Of a stretch of 64,000 nucleotides of DNA, positions 1 to 12,036 are shown piece by piece. Source of the stretch: Sodiomyces alkalinus F11 (taxonomy: Eukaryota; Ascomycota; Sordariomycetes; Glomerellales; Plectosphaerellaceae). The stretch lies in assembly GCF_003711515.1 (NCBI RefSeq), contig NW_021167080.1, positions 3,446,155-3,510,154 on the forward strand, in the 5' to 3' direction. The translations under genes and the position numbers were made by a program. The notes beneath the pieces are model-generated. The model did not search any database. It was not told the DNA's origin and saw only the letters and a list, made by a program, of their open reading frames with translations. Every line of letters starts with the position of its first letter. Position 1 is the first letter of the stretch.

Positions 1-60
1 GATTATACTCTTAGTAATCCGGCCTATTATGTAACTGAATAGACTATAGTCTATTCGATA
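1..60 (-). repeat. 3' LTR of the Copia element (outer 60 bp only)
   Basis: It aligns without gaps to 5450-5509 with 9 differences; 7 are transitions and in each the left copy carries the T or A. On the element strand it should start TG but reads TA, a RIP-type change. The other end of this LTR is beyond position 1. Confidence 0.85.
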
Positions 61-72
61 TACCCCCTAATC
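61..72 (-). other. Polypurine tract next to the 3' LTR
   Basis: On the minus strand this reads gattagggggta and ends directly at the LTR start. A purine run in this place is the usual primer site for plus-strand DNA synthesis in LTR retrotransposons. It also supports the minus-strand orientation inferred from the coding domains. Confidence 0.7.
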
Positions 73-3000
73 GCTCTAAACGTTAGTTAGGCGATTAAAG
101 CTATTCGTAATCGGTAGATAATCCAGCTATATAATCTATTCGCTATAGCCGCCCTTAAATTCATCCTCCAGGTCCTCTAAATATTCTATCCGGACTTTCT
201 CTAGCTATTTCTGCTATAACCGTTCCCGTATATCCATCACGCCCACCTAAAACCTAAATATCTTAAATTTCTCGCCGTATAGCGCCTTTATTAATCCGTC
301 TACTACTATTTCCGCGCTTATAACGTACGTTACGAGTATTTACCCTTATTCCTTTACTTAACGTAATTAGTGGCCGTGGATATCGATATAGCGGAGGCGC
401 GTTATTAACATACTAAGCTCTTAATTAACTAATCGAATCGTTTAGTTATTATCGTATAAGATCCTTAATTCCGGATCGTTAAATTCCACTCCTATACTAA
501 GTAATAGGCGTTATATAAAGATACCCTCTTTTACACCTTATACTAAAGCTAATAGCTCTGCCTCTATTATTAACGTCGTGATCGTATCCTGCTTATTAGC
601 GCGCCACGCTATTATACCGCTAAATAAGCGTATCACGTACGCTTAACTACTCTTTTAATCAAGAGTATTATCGGTAAACGAGGCGTTAGTATAGATTTCG
701 ATAGTATCGCTACTCCCTAATTCTAATATAAACGATTAACTATTAATTAGATAGAGGATTAGATAATCGGCGGCCTTATAGTAAATAGGCCCTAGATTAA
801 CGTTAAACCGGTATAGCCTAGATACTATAAACGCGATATTAGGCCGCGATAACACTACTATGTATAGTATAGATCCTATCTTCCGTTAATAGCTTTTAAC
901 GTTAGTCGAGGTTCCTAAATAAGGCAGTAGCTCTATAACCTTAATTAGGTGCGTTAGGCGATAGTTACTACTATACTTACTATTCGGCTTTAATAGGCGT
1001 TTTAACTTAGTAACGTAGTCGCGTTATAATAGCCAGATTTTACGGGCGATACGGTCGCGTATAACCTTAATACTAAGAAACTACTATAGAGGATCGCTAC
1101 CTTATAGGTTATAGTAGCATTATAGGTTATTAACGGCCTACTCTATCTACGCCTTATATTATTCCTTATAAGTAATAACGATATCGTTAACACAGAAGAA
1201 TAGGATTAAACCGCGGCGTAGAAAATAACACGGTTCTTACGGCACTATCTAGAAGCCGTCCGCTAAAAAAATAGCCGAAAAGTGCTTTTACTAAAGTAGT
1301 AAAGACTCCTTAAGTCTATATAACGCCTTTTTTAGGTATAAACGACTCCTAAAGGCTAAAAAGCCTAGCGGCGGGTATATAAAGATATCGTGGGGGAGGG
1401 GCGCGTATATAAACGCGTTCATAACGTTAAATTATAACAGCATAAGGTTAAATCGGGCGGTAATAGCTATTAACGCGCGGAATAACCGTCCGGCTAGTAT
1501 TACTACGTATATCTCCTTAAATAAGAATTAATACTATTAATCTCCTCGCACTATAAGCCGTATCTTATATTTATATAGAAATCCATACTTATTAAACTTA
1601 TATATTATTACCTATATCGAATTAAGAATCCAATATCTATCTACTACGGACGCCGGCACCTATATCCATAACTCTATCTCCTCGTGGCTCCGTAGGTAGT
1701 CTTTTTATACCTATCAGAATAAGTGGCCGTAAGGGTATAAGGGTATATCGCGAGGGTTCTTCGGAGGAGGAGGGAGGTCTTTACGCTGGATCTTTACGGC
1801 CGTCGGGGTAACCACCGGAGCACCCGCCGGAGTAACCGCCGGGGTTATATTTCCCGATATAGCCTCCCGGGTTATACTTCCAGTGGCTACCGCCGGGGCT
1901 ATAGATTCGCAGGGTATCGTTAAGCATCGTTATAGCGCTATAGACATAAACCTTTTTAACCGTAATTTAGTTAGCGGAATCCTATTTAATATATATATTA
2001 GGTACGTAACGGCTAGCGTTAAATACTATAACCTAATAGTCTCTTTTCTAGCTATCTCTTTATCGAATTAGTTACGCTCCTTTATTTAATAGGAGCCCTA
2101 TAGTCGTAGCTATAGAGGTATTGTAGCACCGTGTTCTGTTATCCTAGAACCCTATAGCCGTAGGGGTATCACGGTTTCCTAATATAACGGCTACTATTAG
2201 CGCTATAACCGATAGCGGGGCTACTAGTAGAGTAGGAAGTAATAGATCGGGCGGATATAAACGGTAATCAGGCGCTATACCGGCTAAATCACACTATTTA
2301 TAACCTAAATCTTATCCTAATTAACTCGAGATAGCCTCCTTTACCCCTTTATAGCCGGGTATTACGGACTATAACCTTAATAGTAAAGCCGTTAAGGAAG
2401 GGGATCCGGGGGCGTGTATCCCCGGATCTAATAATTTAAAATAAGCAGTTATATAAAGGGGGGGGTCCTTAGCTTATACGTCCGTAAACGGCCGTGAATC
2501 TCTAGCCCTCTCCTACTTAATCTAACTAATCAGGTCTTCTAATTACTCCTTAGTTAATTAACGGAGGTCGTCCTTAAAGGTGGCGATATCGCTGTTAAAA
2601 AAGGCGCGTTCGTTAAAATCTATATCGCGCGTTCGAATAACGCGGTTATAGCGGCGTAGGCTAGGCACCTAGATACGGAAAATATTAGTGGAATCGTAGC
2701 CGATAAGATAGCCGATATAAGCGCGAGGAGCGATACGATTTAATAGCTTATTAATAGCCTTTTAGGCGTCCTTTATTATCGCGTACGCCTTATAGCCGTA
2801 AGCTCGAAGGTATAATAAAATCGGCTTCCTTTTAAAGAGGACCTCGTATAGCGTTCTCTATTCCTTATTATACTGCCTTCGTGGCGTACGGTTATAGACG
2901 TACGTAGCCGTGGGAATAGCCTTAAGCTATATAAACGACGGTAGTTTTACGTGGATATTTATCGCACGACCTTTTAAGATAACCACGGTAGTAGCGCGTT

Positions 3001-5449
3001 CAGCACCCCCGTTCTACGCTTAAGTGTCGGCAGTAAATGCCTCTAAAAGGATACCCTCGTCACGCAGGAATTAGGTGATATCGTAGGATTAAGTTAGCTC
3101 GTTATCAGATTCGAAAACGCGCACCTTAGAGCCTAATTAACGGTTTACCTAGGCGAGGAATTCCTTAATTATTATAAGGATATCCACTGCTAGCTTACTC
3201 TTTATAATATAGGTGGCCGTAAAACCACTATAACGGTCGGTGAAAAATATAAACCGCGAGTCCCTATCGGATATTCTATTAAAATCCGTGCAATTAATCG
3301 CCTACCGCTCCCCTACGTAAGTAGGTACGGTATAAGGACGCCTGCTAACGTGCCGTTTAATCTTTATAAGCTCGCAGGCCTTATAGTCGATAGTTATTAG
3401 TCCCTTTATTTTAACCCCCTACGTCTACTCTTTTAGGTGCCTAAGCGGTTTAGAGCTAGCGTGCCCTAGTTGTAGATACTATAGGATGCCCTCCGTAGTG
3501 CTTAGATAGCGTATCGTCGATTTATAGATAGCTTTTCGGGTGGAAGAAGAGCCTAGAAAAGCAGCCGTAGATTAGTTAGAGGGCATGTATTTAATAACGG
3601 TTTAATCGAAACGGTGACTTAGCTAGCATAGTATAGATCTATCGGAACGCCGAATACAGTTATTTAGTAGGTTCTAATCTTATTAGTATTCTTAAAGGCG
3701 TAGGCGTTAGTTAAAGATTAAATTATAGGTAAAATCCTCGCAGTATACGACGTTTAACAGCCTAAAATCAAGGCCTTCTATTAGTCCGTTTAATCTCACA
3801 GTCACGTTACCGTAACCTTTAATAGGCAGGGACGAACTGCCTATAACCACGTAATCTCCCGGCGTAGCGGGTATAAAATCAGAAAAGCGGGAAAAATCGT
3901 TAAAAATATAAATAATAGCACCGGAATCAAGGATAGCAGAGGTTCGAAAAGGGTAGCTAACAGTAGTGCCAGCCGTAAAGGTAGCGGCGTAGGAGACGCC
4001 GCTATGGACGCTACTATAGTTAAGTCACGCCTCTTTAAGCTATACAGAATCCCGGCTTATATTCTTCTTTACCTTCTTTACAGCGCGCAGTTCTTCTACT
4101 TCCGCGCGTAGTAAGGGGTCGTATTTAAGGATCCGTTAGACGGTTATTTTAGTACTCTTAAAGGGTATCTAATCGTTATATACCGTATCCGGGAATAGAT
4201 AGAAGCAGGCGTTAATATCGTGGCCAGGTATAGCATACACGCGGCAGATCTAACCTCTCTATAGAGCAGATTAACAGTATTTAGAAAAGGAACGGTTAGC
4301 TAAAGCAGCTAAAGGTATAGCTATAGATACCGCGGTAGTAGGATTCTTAGCTTTATTCTTCCCACGGCCGCCCTTCTTATATAGCTTAGCCGTGGCCTCT
4401 AAGGTATCTTCACCCTCTTCGCTTCTAGTATATAGTACAGGGAATACTATAACGCGGTGGCTACCGCGTTTTCCTTAGTCTTTAAGTCTAGTATTAATAT
4501 ACTTCTAGCTAAGGGTATAAAGGTCTTCGGGTATAACTACCTAGTTATCTATAAGGCGATCCTTAGCCTTAGTCTAATCACGGCCGGTATAGGGGCGTAT
4601 ACCTCTAAAGAAATCTATAACCTATATATACATAGCGGGCTTTAAACTGGTATCTTCATAGCTTTACAGTAGTAGCTACCACTTATCTAACCACTCCCCG
4701 AGCTTCTTAAGGCTATTCGCAGGATAACGAGTATACTCGATATACTCTTTATAGGTATCGGTTTAGCGGGTGGCCAGGTACTAATCCGTATCGCGTTTAA
4801 CCGCTTTATATACCTCGCGAGGTATACCTCCTTATAGCAGTTATCTACGGCTTTAGTCGATAGTATTAATCTGCTAGGTTAGTATAGCGTTAATCCCCTT
4901 TAGGTAGCTATCGTATTACGTCTATAGGATCTTCTAGCGCGCGATTTCGACGTCGTACGCTTTCTGGCCAGCGTCCGTAAGGTCGAGATATTACGTAGGG
5001 GTACGCCTAGACGTTATAAAGGGGAAAGAGTCGTAATTCGGTATTATAGGCTCCTCGGGTAATTAAGTCGGATCGACTAGGCGGAGAAACCTCTATACGT
5101 TATTATAGGTGGTAACCGATTCGTATAGACGTCGCTAGAGCCCCTAATCCTTATAGGTTTTATACGTAATAGGGCTAAGATACGATATCTTAATAGTTAT
5201 TTATAGATTAACACGCTATATCGGCGTAGCTAGATAGCTTCTTAAATCGGTAGTAGTGGTAAAGGTAAAAAGGTAGGTATTTCACTTAGTAAGTAAGACT
5301 CTTAATTATCAGATAAAGCGTAGTCAAAATCGTTATAAAATAGGTTAAAATTAATTAAGGTAATTATATATAATTATAACTATCTTAGACCGTTAGGGAA
5401 ACGCTACCACCGTATTTTATATAGTGCAGATTCTGCAAGCGTCTACCCG

Positions 5450-5509
5450 GATTATACTCTTAGCAATCCGGCCCATTACGTAACCGAAAAGACTCTGGTC
5501 TGTTCGACA
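5450..5509 (-). repeat. 5' LTR of the Copia element (part matched to the left LTR)
   Basis: On the minus strand it begins TGTCGAACAG, the TG expected at an LTR start. It matches 1-60. Further into the element (about 5412-5424) there is a TATA-like tract, ctatataaaata on the minus strand, so the LTR probably extends inward at least to about 5400. The inner border cannot be fixed because the partner copy is cut. Beyond 5509 the composition returns sharply to normal; atatc at 5510-5514 would be one half of a 5-bp target duplication. Confidence 0.8.
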
Positions 5510-5952
5510 ATATCTGGACAAAAAAAATTAAGAAAAAGGAAAGGCCGTTCACGTTCGCAGATGCTGTCCAGGACAGGCAAAGGACAGTGATTGGCCTGGG
5601 TTTTGTACTGCGACCCAAATATCAATACACTGTATGCAGAGGCGCCTGTACAAGTAATAAAAGTACTCGTCACCGATTGCTGCACACAACTTGCGGGTTA
5701 ACTACCTTCATTTATGTACCTTGAGAGAGAAAACTACAAGTATACAGTGCGTATAGGTACCCTGTAAACTCATCTCCATGCCCGACATCGTCGACATCTT
5801 GCGCATTATATTATCATGGAAACGCCAACAACCAACAAATAAAACTCGATCCCAGATCACTCACTCGTGTTATACCATAATTAAATTTTCAGGGAGCTCA
5901 TACTGACAGCCCGTCGTATCTCCTCCGTCTTAGCTCTTCTTTTGAAAGATTC
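5510..5952. other. Intergenic, promoter side of the phosphatase gene
   Basis: Unique, non-RIP sequence between the retrotransposon and the first gene. It has an A-run just after the LTR and a C/T-rich stretch from about 5920 typical of a fungal leader. I see no gene here. Confidence 0.6.
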
Positions 5953-7267
5953 ATGGCCCCACGCCTCAGCAGAGTCCTAGTCGGCGCTCTCTTCTCTCAG
6001 TCCGCAACATCCGTCGCTCCAGTTACGCAGAGGGTGAAGCAAGCAGTTGCTGTTCATCGCGTTTTACTTCGCACAGTTACACGGCAACGTAACGCCTTCT
6101 ACTCAAGCCGTTTGCCTACATCACGTCTCAAACTTCTTGACAGCAGAACCATATATAACACCGTCAACATGGACAGCAACAACCCTTCCTTCAACATACC
6201 CTTCCCACTCCAGTTTCCCCCTCAGGTCGCCGGATCCCAGTTTTCTTCTCAATTCACTCAAAGCCACGGTTTCTTTTCAGCCACAGCATCTTCATCAACA
6301 CATTCCCACCCCAGCGACCCAATACCGGAGTTCGTACCTATCCCAGTCTGGCTTCCTTCTTCAGCTGAGCCGTCATCTATGTACGATCCCACCCTGCCTC
6401 GGGGGCGAAGCCCTACATTCTCTCAAACCGATCCGCTACTCTCATGACCTCAGACTTACTTACCAAAACTGCAGAAGACCAAGCATGGGCGGCGCGAAGG
6501 TTCCGAAGGGCCCAAAACGCAAAGGCCCCAAGCCTCGCCAGCAAGAAGCGCCGCTGCCAGGAGGACGCAGCGCAATCGTAGCTCCATCGCCCCGGTCCGG
6601 CGGCATCCCCGAACCGTCCCGCGCCTACCTCGAACAATCCGCCCTGCCACCCTCGCTCCTCCCTCGGCCCCGTGCCATCCTCGTGGTAATGGACCTCAAC
6701 GGCACGCTCCTCTTCCGTCCCGATCGCCGCCAGTCCCACAAGTTCATCGAACGCCCTTTCGCCCGGGACTTCATGCGGTACGCGATCAGCACCTTCCGGG
6801 TAGCCGTCTGGTCGTCCGCCCGGCCGCAGAACGTCGCCACCATGTGCGCCCAGCTGCTCGGCGGCACCGACTCGGCCCACCACAAGCGCCTCGTCGCCGT
6901 CTGGGGCCGCGACAAGTTCGGCCTCTGCCCCGAGGACTACAGCCAGCGCGTCCAGTGCTACAAGCGCCTTGCCCGCCTCTGGGCCGACCCGGCCGTGCAG
7001 GCTTCCCACCCGGATGCCGCCCGCGGTGGCGCCTGGGACCAGTCCAACACCGTCCTGGTGGACGACTCGCTCGAGAAGGCTCGCTCCGAGCCGTTTAACC
7101 TCTTGCGCATACCCGAGTTCTCCGGCGGAGAGGAGTCCCTGCATGTGCTGCCGCAGGTACACGACTACCTCAACCTGCTATGCTACCAAGCCGACGTCAG
7201 TCGGTACATCCACACGCATCCGTTCCAGCTGCGGCATGATTACACCCTCGAATCACCGTCGGCCTGA
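5953..7267 (+). CDS. NIF/FCP1-type (HAD family) phosphatase domain protein
   Basis: The model joins 5953-6380 and 6475-7267 (406 aa). The 94-nt intron (GTACGA donor, CTGCAG acceptor) is needed to change frame and fits phase exactly, but its branch site is weak. The C-terminal two thirds is an FCP1-homology phosphatase domain: first motif MDLNGTLL, a WSSARP strand-2 motif and a VLVDDS acidic motif. Scp/FCP1/Tim50 relatives dephosphorylate Ser/Thr on proteins; the substrate here is unknown. The second Asp of the DxDxT signature is Asn. The N-terminus is Ser/Pro/Phe-rich and basic near the start and might target mitochondria. ATG 6169 is in frame, has a better context (CAACATGG) and would give 334 aa. 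It is convergent with the eEF1B-gamma gene. Confidence 0.75.
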
Positions 7268-7675
7268 TTTCGCTGCATGTGAGATCCGTCTCATGCAAAT
7301 CATCCTCCGTGATAGGAGGAGGTAGGGAGAGGGGAGGGGCTTTGAGGAGAACTTTTACACAAGCGACCAGAGCTCGTCCCATGCGTTCATACAGATCATC
7401 CTACACTAGAACTACCAGGCCACGACTTAAACCTTGGTCACCTGATATCATAATAACAACTCAGCGTGAACCTTTTCTTGTCATGATCAATTTTTTTTAT
7501 TTGTGGATAGCAAGACTCTCACAGCTTGCTCTTGGCATGATCGCATTGCCTACAGGAAAAAAAAGTCGGGCTCATGAGAATCATTTCATTGCATGGATTG
7601 CCCTTTCGTAACCTCGTAAACATCCTGCCATGATCCATCATCATTCTCACATCACACTCCCGTCCGTACACCTTT
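7268..7675. other. Convergent intergenic region (two 3' ends)
   Basis: It lies between the stop codons of the phosphatase (+) and eEF1B-gamma (-) genes. It contains T and A runs suited to 3' processing. The short ORFs in it show no family resemblance. Confidence 0.6.
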
Positions 7676-9315
7676 TTATTTGATCACCTTGCCAGCGGCA
7701 GCGGGGTACTCCTTGCCGTTCACAACCAGCGGCTTCTCGCCTTCGAACATGAGCTCAACATACTCCCTGTCTTCGGGCTTTGTGGGGTCGAGCTTGGTGA
7801 AAGTGTAGCTCTCGTGATCAGGAGCGACGTCGAAGGCAGGGAGGTAATCCTGACCACGAACGACAGCAGCGCCCTCAATGATCGAATCGTTGTTCACGCC
7901 ATAAACCGAGGCGCAGCCGAAGACGTACTTGCGCGAGGCTTCAAGACGGGCATTGAGGCCGCCGATGAGGTTGTTGGACATGAAAGTCAAGGTAAGCTCA
8001 TCGTTGTACTTGTACTGGAGCTTCCAGAGCGAGTACTCCTCCCAATTCATGTTCTCCCAGAACCACTTCATGGCGTCGGGAGTGCTGCTGTTGGAGTACT
8101 GGCGCTTCCACTCGTCCAGGGCAACCGAAGGCTTGCCGAGGGCCTCTAGCGGGTGCTTGGGCTTGGGCTTGGGGGCATCCTCATCTTCAGCAGCAGCAGG
8201 GGCAGCGGCGGGCTTGGGGGCGGCCTTGGCGGCCTTGGGAGCCTCGGGCTTCTTGGGCGCGACGTTGGTCAGCTTGGGCTGGTCAAGGTACTGCTGCTCG
8301 CCGGCAACAGCCGTCCAGATGTCCTGGTGGACGATGGTGTTGTACCACCGGGTGGTATTGGGGTTCTGCTGGCGCCACTCCTTGCCGAAGAAGAACTCGA
8401 AGCCGCGGCTGATGATGCTGGCGGCAAAAAGGTCGGCAAGGGTAATACGCTCGCCAACGAGGTAGGTGTTGCGAAGGAGGTGCTCTTCGACAACAGAGAC
8501 GGCCTTGAGAGCGGCCTTGGAAGACTCCTCGACAGCCTTCTTGTTGTAGGCGTCAATGCCCAGGAGAGGGCGGTACCAGCCAGCCAGGCGAGGAAGGACC
8601 TCGGAATTAGAGAAGGACAGCCATCTCAGGATAGAAGCATAGCTGAAAGGCGGAATTGGTTAGCTTGGTATGTTTCAACAATCGCCCCTCGAGGCTGGGA
8701 GGTTCAGGCTAGCACTTACTCCTGCTTGGTCTTGCCGAGGAGAGTGGTCTTCTCGTTCTGGGAAGTAACTGAAGAAGGGTGTTAGTTCACACCTCAAGAA
8801 GCTGACTGTGAGAAAATTGTAGGAAAGCCAAATAAGATCAGAAAGTAGAATCTATCCACACTGCTTGGTTCGGACAGGGATAACTGTAAAAATTGAAGTC
8901 TATATCATCACGTGGGAAGGGCAAGGCAATAGCGATGCAACACGCTACCAACCCCATCGGGGGCTCGTTGGAAGACCGAGGGGTTGCACAGGGAGTTGAT
9001 AAGACGTACGGTAGATAGCGACAGCGATGACCTCGGAAAGGGCGAAGCCGTCCTCGCCGACGAAGGCAGGGATCTTGCCAAGAGGACTGGCCTTGAGGTG
9101 CTCGGCGGTCGGGTTCTTGAAATCAACCTCAACGAAGTCAAGGTCAAGGCCGTTGGCATTCGCAATGACCTTGAGCACGGTGGTGCGGGGGTTGCCCTGG
9201 GAAGCGGAACAAACGTCAGCAATTGGTTTCCGACGAAGTGACCGTGTTGCCTCGAAGCCATGACAGAAAAGAAAGAAGTTCTTACCTTGATGCCGAAGAG
9301 CTTGCCGAAAGCCAT
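7676..9315 (-). CDS. TEF4: Translation elongation factor 1-gamma (eEF1B gamma)
   Basis: Four exons on the minus strand: 9315-9286, 9196-9010, 8768-8720 and 8642-7676, giving 410 aa, the normal length. The N-terminus (MAFGKLFGIK, then GNPRTTVLKV) is the thioredoxin-like half of a GST domain. Residues about 90-200 are the GST helical half (WYRPLLG, NTYLVGERITLADL). A Lys/Pro/Ala-rich linker follows, then the EF1G-specific C-terminal domain (MKWFWENMNWEEYSLW ... GCASVYGVNND ... EPLVVNGKEYP-like end). The protein anchors the eEF1B exchange complex that recharges eEF1A with GTP in the cytosol. All introns have GTANG(T) donors and phases that close. The first exon codes for only 10 residues, as in many fungal orthologues. 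The gene diverges from the MRPS9 gene. Confidence 0.96.
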
Positions 9316-10280
9316 CTTTGCTCGAGTTGTACGAAGTATGACCTGTCAAGAAAATGGAGGAGAGGATGAAGAGGGGTGAAAAAAAAGGAACAACCTTCCA
9401 CTGTGGAGGGGAAGGGGGGATAAAAGTTTACATTTTTCCCCTCTCCTCCACCTCGGAATTTTAGATGGAAGGTGTGGTGTCAACTTTGGGTGACTCTTTT
9501 TTTTCTCTGACGAATCTGAATTTTATGGGTCCCGGTCTAGCCCCACCAGCTTCCCAAGTCTCCGAAGAAAGAGCGAACGCCATCCAATTATCCGTACCTA
9601 CTCCGTACTTGTATGACATACGCGCGCACGTAATGCAATGCCACAAATACGAATAGGTAGTGGCTGGTTACATAATCGCTGGTGTACCTTATTGAGCGCC
9701 GCGCCTTTCCTCCACTGAACATGGCGTGTGCAAGCTTCGTCGAGACGCTCACCAATTCGACGACTCACTGCACAGCAGAAGTTCTTAGGGGAGTCCCCTC
9801 ATTTACAGCCCGGTATACATAGTTCTTACCGCATATCAGTACACCAATCAGACATGCCCCTTTTAACGCAGTTGTCACGGGTTTTTCTGTGCTAGGTGAT
9901 GTGGCCGGGGTCTATGTATATGATAGGTACCTTAGCGAAAAGAATTTCTGCAACATCACTGCTGGTGGCTTTCGATAGAGCCTGGAAACTGAAGAAGACT
10001 GGACTCCGTAATCCGGACTATTGCTACCTGTGTACATCTGCATCCCATTTTCCTCTCGGCCAAAGGATTAGGGATGGCTAACGAATCCGTCTTGATACTT
10101 CGTACGAGGTGCTATCCAAGTAGACCCACAGTTACATGTGGCTGTGGTGGCGTAGCACCTTCTTTCTATTTGCTCAGCCCCACAAGCCAATTGAGGATTT
10201 CGGGTTCACCAGCCAGTGTCGGATTGAAAACTCACGACAGTCAATACGACAACACAACCGCTGCAGGAGGTCGACGCACC
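9316..10280. promoter_or_regulatory. Divergent intergenic region of eEF1B-gamma and MRPS9
   Basis: About 1 kb between two divergent translation genes. Next to the eEF1B-gamma start (9380-9460) there are polypurine and polypyrimidine runs of the kind found in highly expressed fungal promoters. An open frame in phase with MRPS9 begins at ATG 10074, but its residues look like leader sequence. No defined factor site can be assigned. Confidence 0.5.
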
Positions 10281-11321
10281 ATGTCAACACTACGCCACGG
10301 CCTCCAGAAACTAGACTGCCTTCGCCAGCTGGCGAGGCCGCGTCTTCAGCAGCCGCAATGGCTACCTAGGGCCCCTTGCAAAGTCGACATGAAGAGCTTG
10401 ACAACAAGCGCAAGAAATCAACAACCACGAACCGAAACCGAAAGCGAGGACGCCTCAGCCGGATCCCTCATCGCCGGCTCCCGGAAGGGGCCCTTCGAAG
10501 GCGTCACCCACGTTCGGCCCATGCCCGTGTCGCCGTCCTACTTCTCTCGCGAGCCCCATTTCACCGACTCGATCGTCCGGCTCGCCACGCTCCTCCACCG
10601 ATACCAGAACCTCCCGGTCGTGGCACCGGACCAGGAGCGAAAGCCGCAGCTGTGGAAGACGCTGCTAGAATACCGCGTGTACAGCGGAGAACCCATCAAG
10701 GCGCTGCAGTACAGCCGGGCCCTGTCCATCGTCAAACGACTGCATCAGATCGACCCCAAGCTGATGCCGGCCGAGGTCAAGGACGCGCTCGTCGACTTCG
10801 AGAAGGACATTGATCCCTTCTCCAACGTCCCCAAGCCTATCCCTGTCGACAGATTCGGGCGCGCTGTGGGTGTCGGGCGGCGTAAGACGTCCACGGCGCG
10901 GGCCTGGGTTGTCGAGGGCACCGGGGAGGTGCAGATCAACGGCAAGCCGCTCAACGAGGCCTTTGGTCGCATCCACGATCGCGAGAGCGCTGTCTGGGCG
11001 CTCCGCAGCACCGACCGGGTGGATAAATATAACATCTGGGCGCTGGTAGAAGGGGGCGGCACGACCGGCCAGGCCGAGGCCCTCACCTTGGCCATCGCCA
11101 AGGGCTTGCTGGCTCACGAGCCGGCCCTCAAGCCGATTCTCAGGCAGGGTGAGTTCAGGATTCCGAAGTTGATTTTCCTCTTCTTTCTCGTCTTCGCTTC
11201 ATGATCACTAACCATGGTTTCGTTTATAGCTGGCTGTATCACCCGCGATCCCAGAGCGGTCGAGAGGAAGAAGCACGGTCACGTCAAGGCTCGGAAGATG
11301 CCCGCTTGGGTCAAGCGGTAG
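10281..11321 (+). CDS. MRPS9: Mitochondrial small-subunit ribosomal protein uS9m
   Basis: Exons 10281-11148 and 11230-11321 give 319 aa. The 81-nt intron has a GTGAGT donor, a CACTAAC branch site about 17 nt before the acceptor and a TATAG acceptor. The C-terminal half is a canonical uS9 domain: [19 protein letters not shown], a [10 protein letters not shown] segment, [20 protein letters not shown], and the basic tail split by the intron ([14 protein letters not shown] ... [11 protein letters not shown]), whose end reaches the ribosomal P-site. The first about 45 residues are Arg/Leu/Gln-rich with no acids, as in a mitochondrial import signal, followed by a fungal N-terminal extension. I chose ATG 10281 over the in-frame ATG 10074 because the extra 69 residues are not presequence-like. 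Confidence 0.94.
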
Positions 11322-12036
11322 AGCGGAGGAAGACAGAAATACAAGACCATTCATGGACATTGTATGCCTTGGAGGCAGAGACAACCAGCCAAAAAGTCGA
11401 GGGAGGCGGGGGCCGTTTGTTCTTCCGCCCATCGATCTGTACAATCATTCGTTTGTAATATTAGGCAACTGCGACAAGCGCACTCGCGGAACATGTCAAT
11501 TTTTTTGTGAACGAATACTGTGATGGGCAGGCCGTGTTTCGTTGCAAAGCATTATGAAGGGTAGTAGTGATGCTGGGCAACCGAACATTGTGAGTTTGGA
11601 GTTGAGCGCAAGTCCGCTCGCGCCGGGCTTGAATAGGAGCAGATGGGGACAGTGACAGCTTCATAAGGTACTTCATGCCAACAAAACTCCGTTGGCCCGC
11701 GGGTTCGCCTTTGCAAGATGGCCACGTTTCATGGCCGTGGTGAAGGTGTTGGTTTCTTCAGCATACCTTAACTAAGGTACCTTATCTAAAGCCTGCCCAG
11801 GGGGGTCACGCGATGGTGCCCATCCAGGTAAGTCTAGTAAGGTAGGTAGCGAACTGTGACGTCCGTCAGGGTTATGGAAAGGAAGTACAACGTAAGGTAA
11901 GAACGACTGTCTGGGAAGGTGCGTCTCTCTTCCTCACGTCTCTCTTCCCTCAAGACCAAAAAGGTGTGCCAACAATCGAAACGGACCAGGAATCTCTTCT
12001 CGTCATCCACTCGTTAAGAACCGGACCTCTACCATC
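11322..12036. other. Intergenic between MRPS9 and the F-box gene
   Basis: It includes the MRPS9 3' flank and the F-box gene promoter. A palindromic aaggtacctta lies at 11774-11784, inside a longer run of tacctta/aaggta half-sites (about 11764-11790). No gene is supported. Confidence 0.6.

Larger units (their letters stand above)
1..5509 (-). mobile_element. Copia-type LTR retrotransposon, RIP-inactivated, 3' end cut by window
   Basis: The element reads on the minus strand. Translating that strand through stop codons gives, from right to left, gag with a zinc knuckle (4205-4246), an aspartic protease with an LDSGA core (about 3906-3933), an integrase with the acidic TDF and SDNE segments (about 3290 and 3110), a reverse transcriptase box (1171-1200) and an RNase H segment with EAELLAL (about 543-563). 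The order GAG-PR-INT-RT-RH is that of Copia (Ty1) elements; Gypsy elements have INT last. Trp codons have become TAG many times and the DNA is rich in TA and poor in CA/TG, the hallmark of RIP. No open reading frame survives. The outer 60 bp of both LTRs are visible; the rest of the left LTR and any left target-site duplication lie outside the window. Confidence 0.93.

Noticed and set aside
1883..4645. Short plus-strand ORFs inside the retrotransposon
   Set aside because: The element is coded on the minus strand. These frames are by-products of RIP-altered DNA.
10074..10280. 69-residue upstream extension of MRPS9 from ATG 10074
   Set aside because: Open and in frame, but Cys/Ser/Thr-rich and unlike a mitochondrial presequence. 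ATG 10281 gives a normal presequence and protein length.
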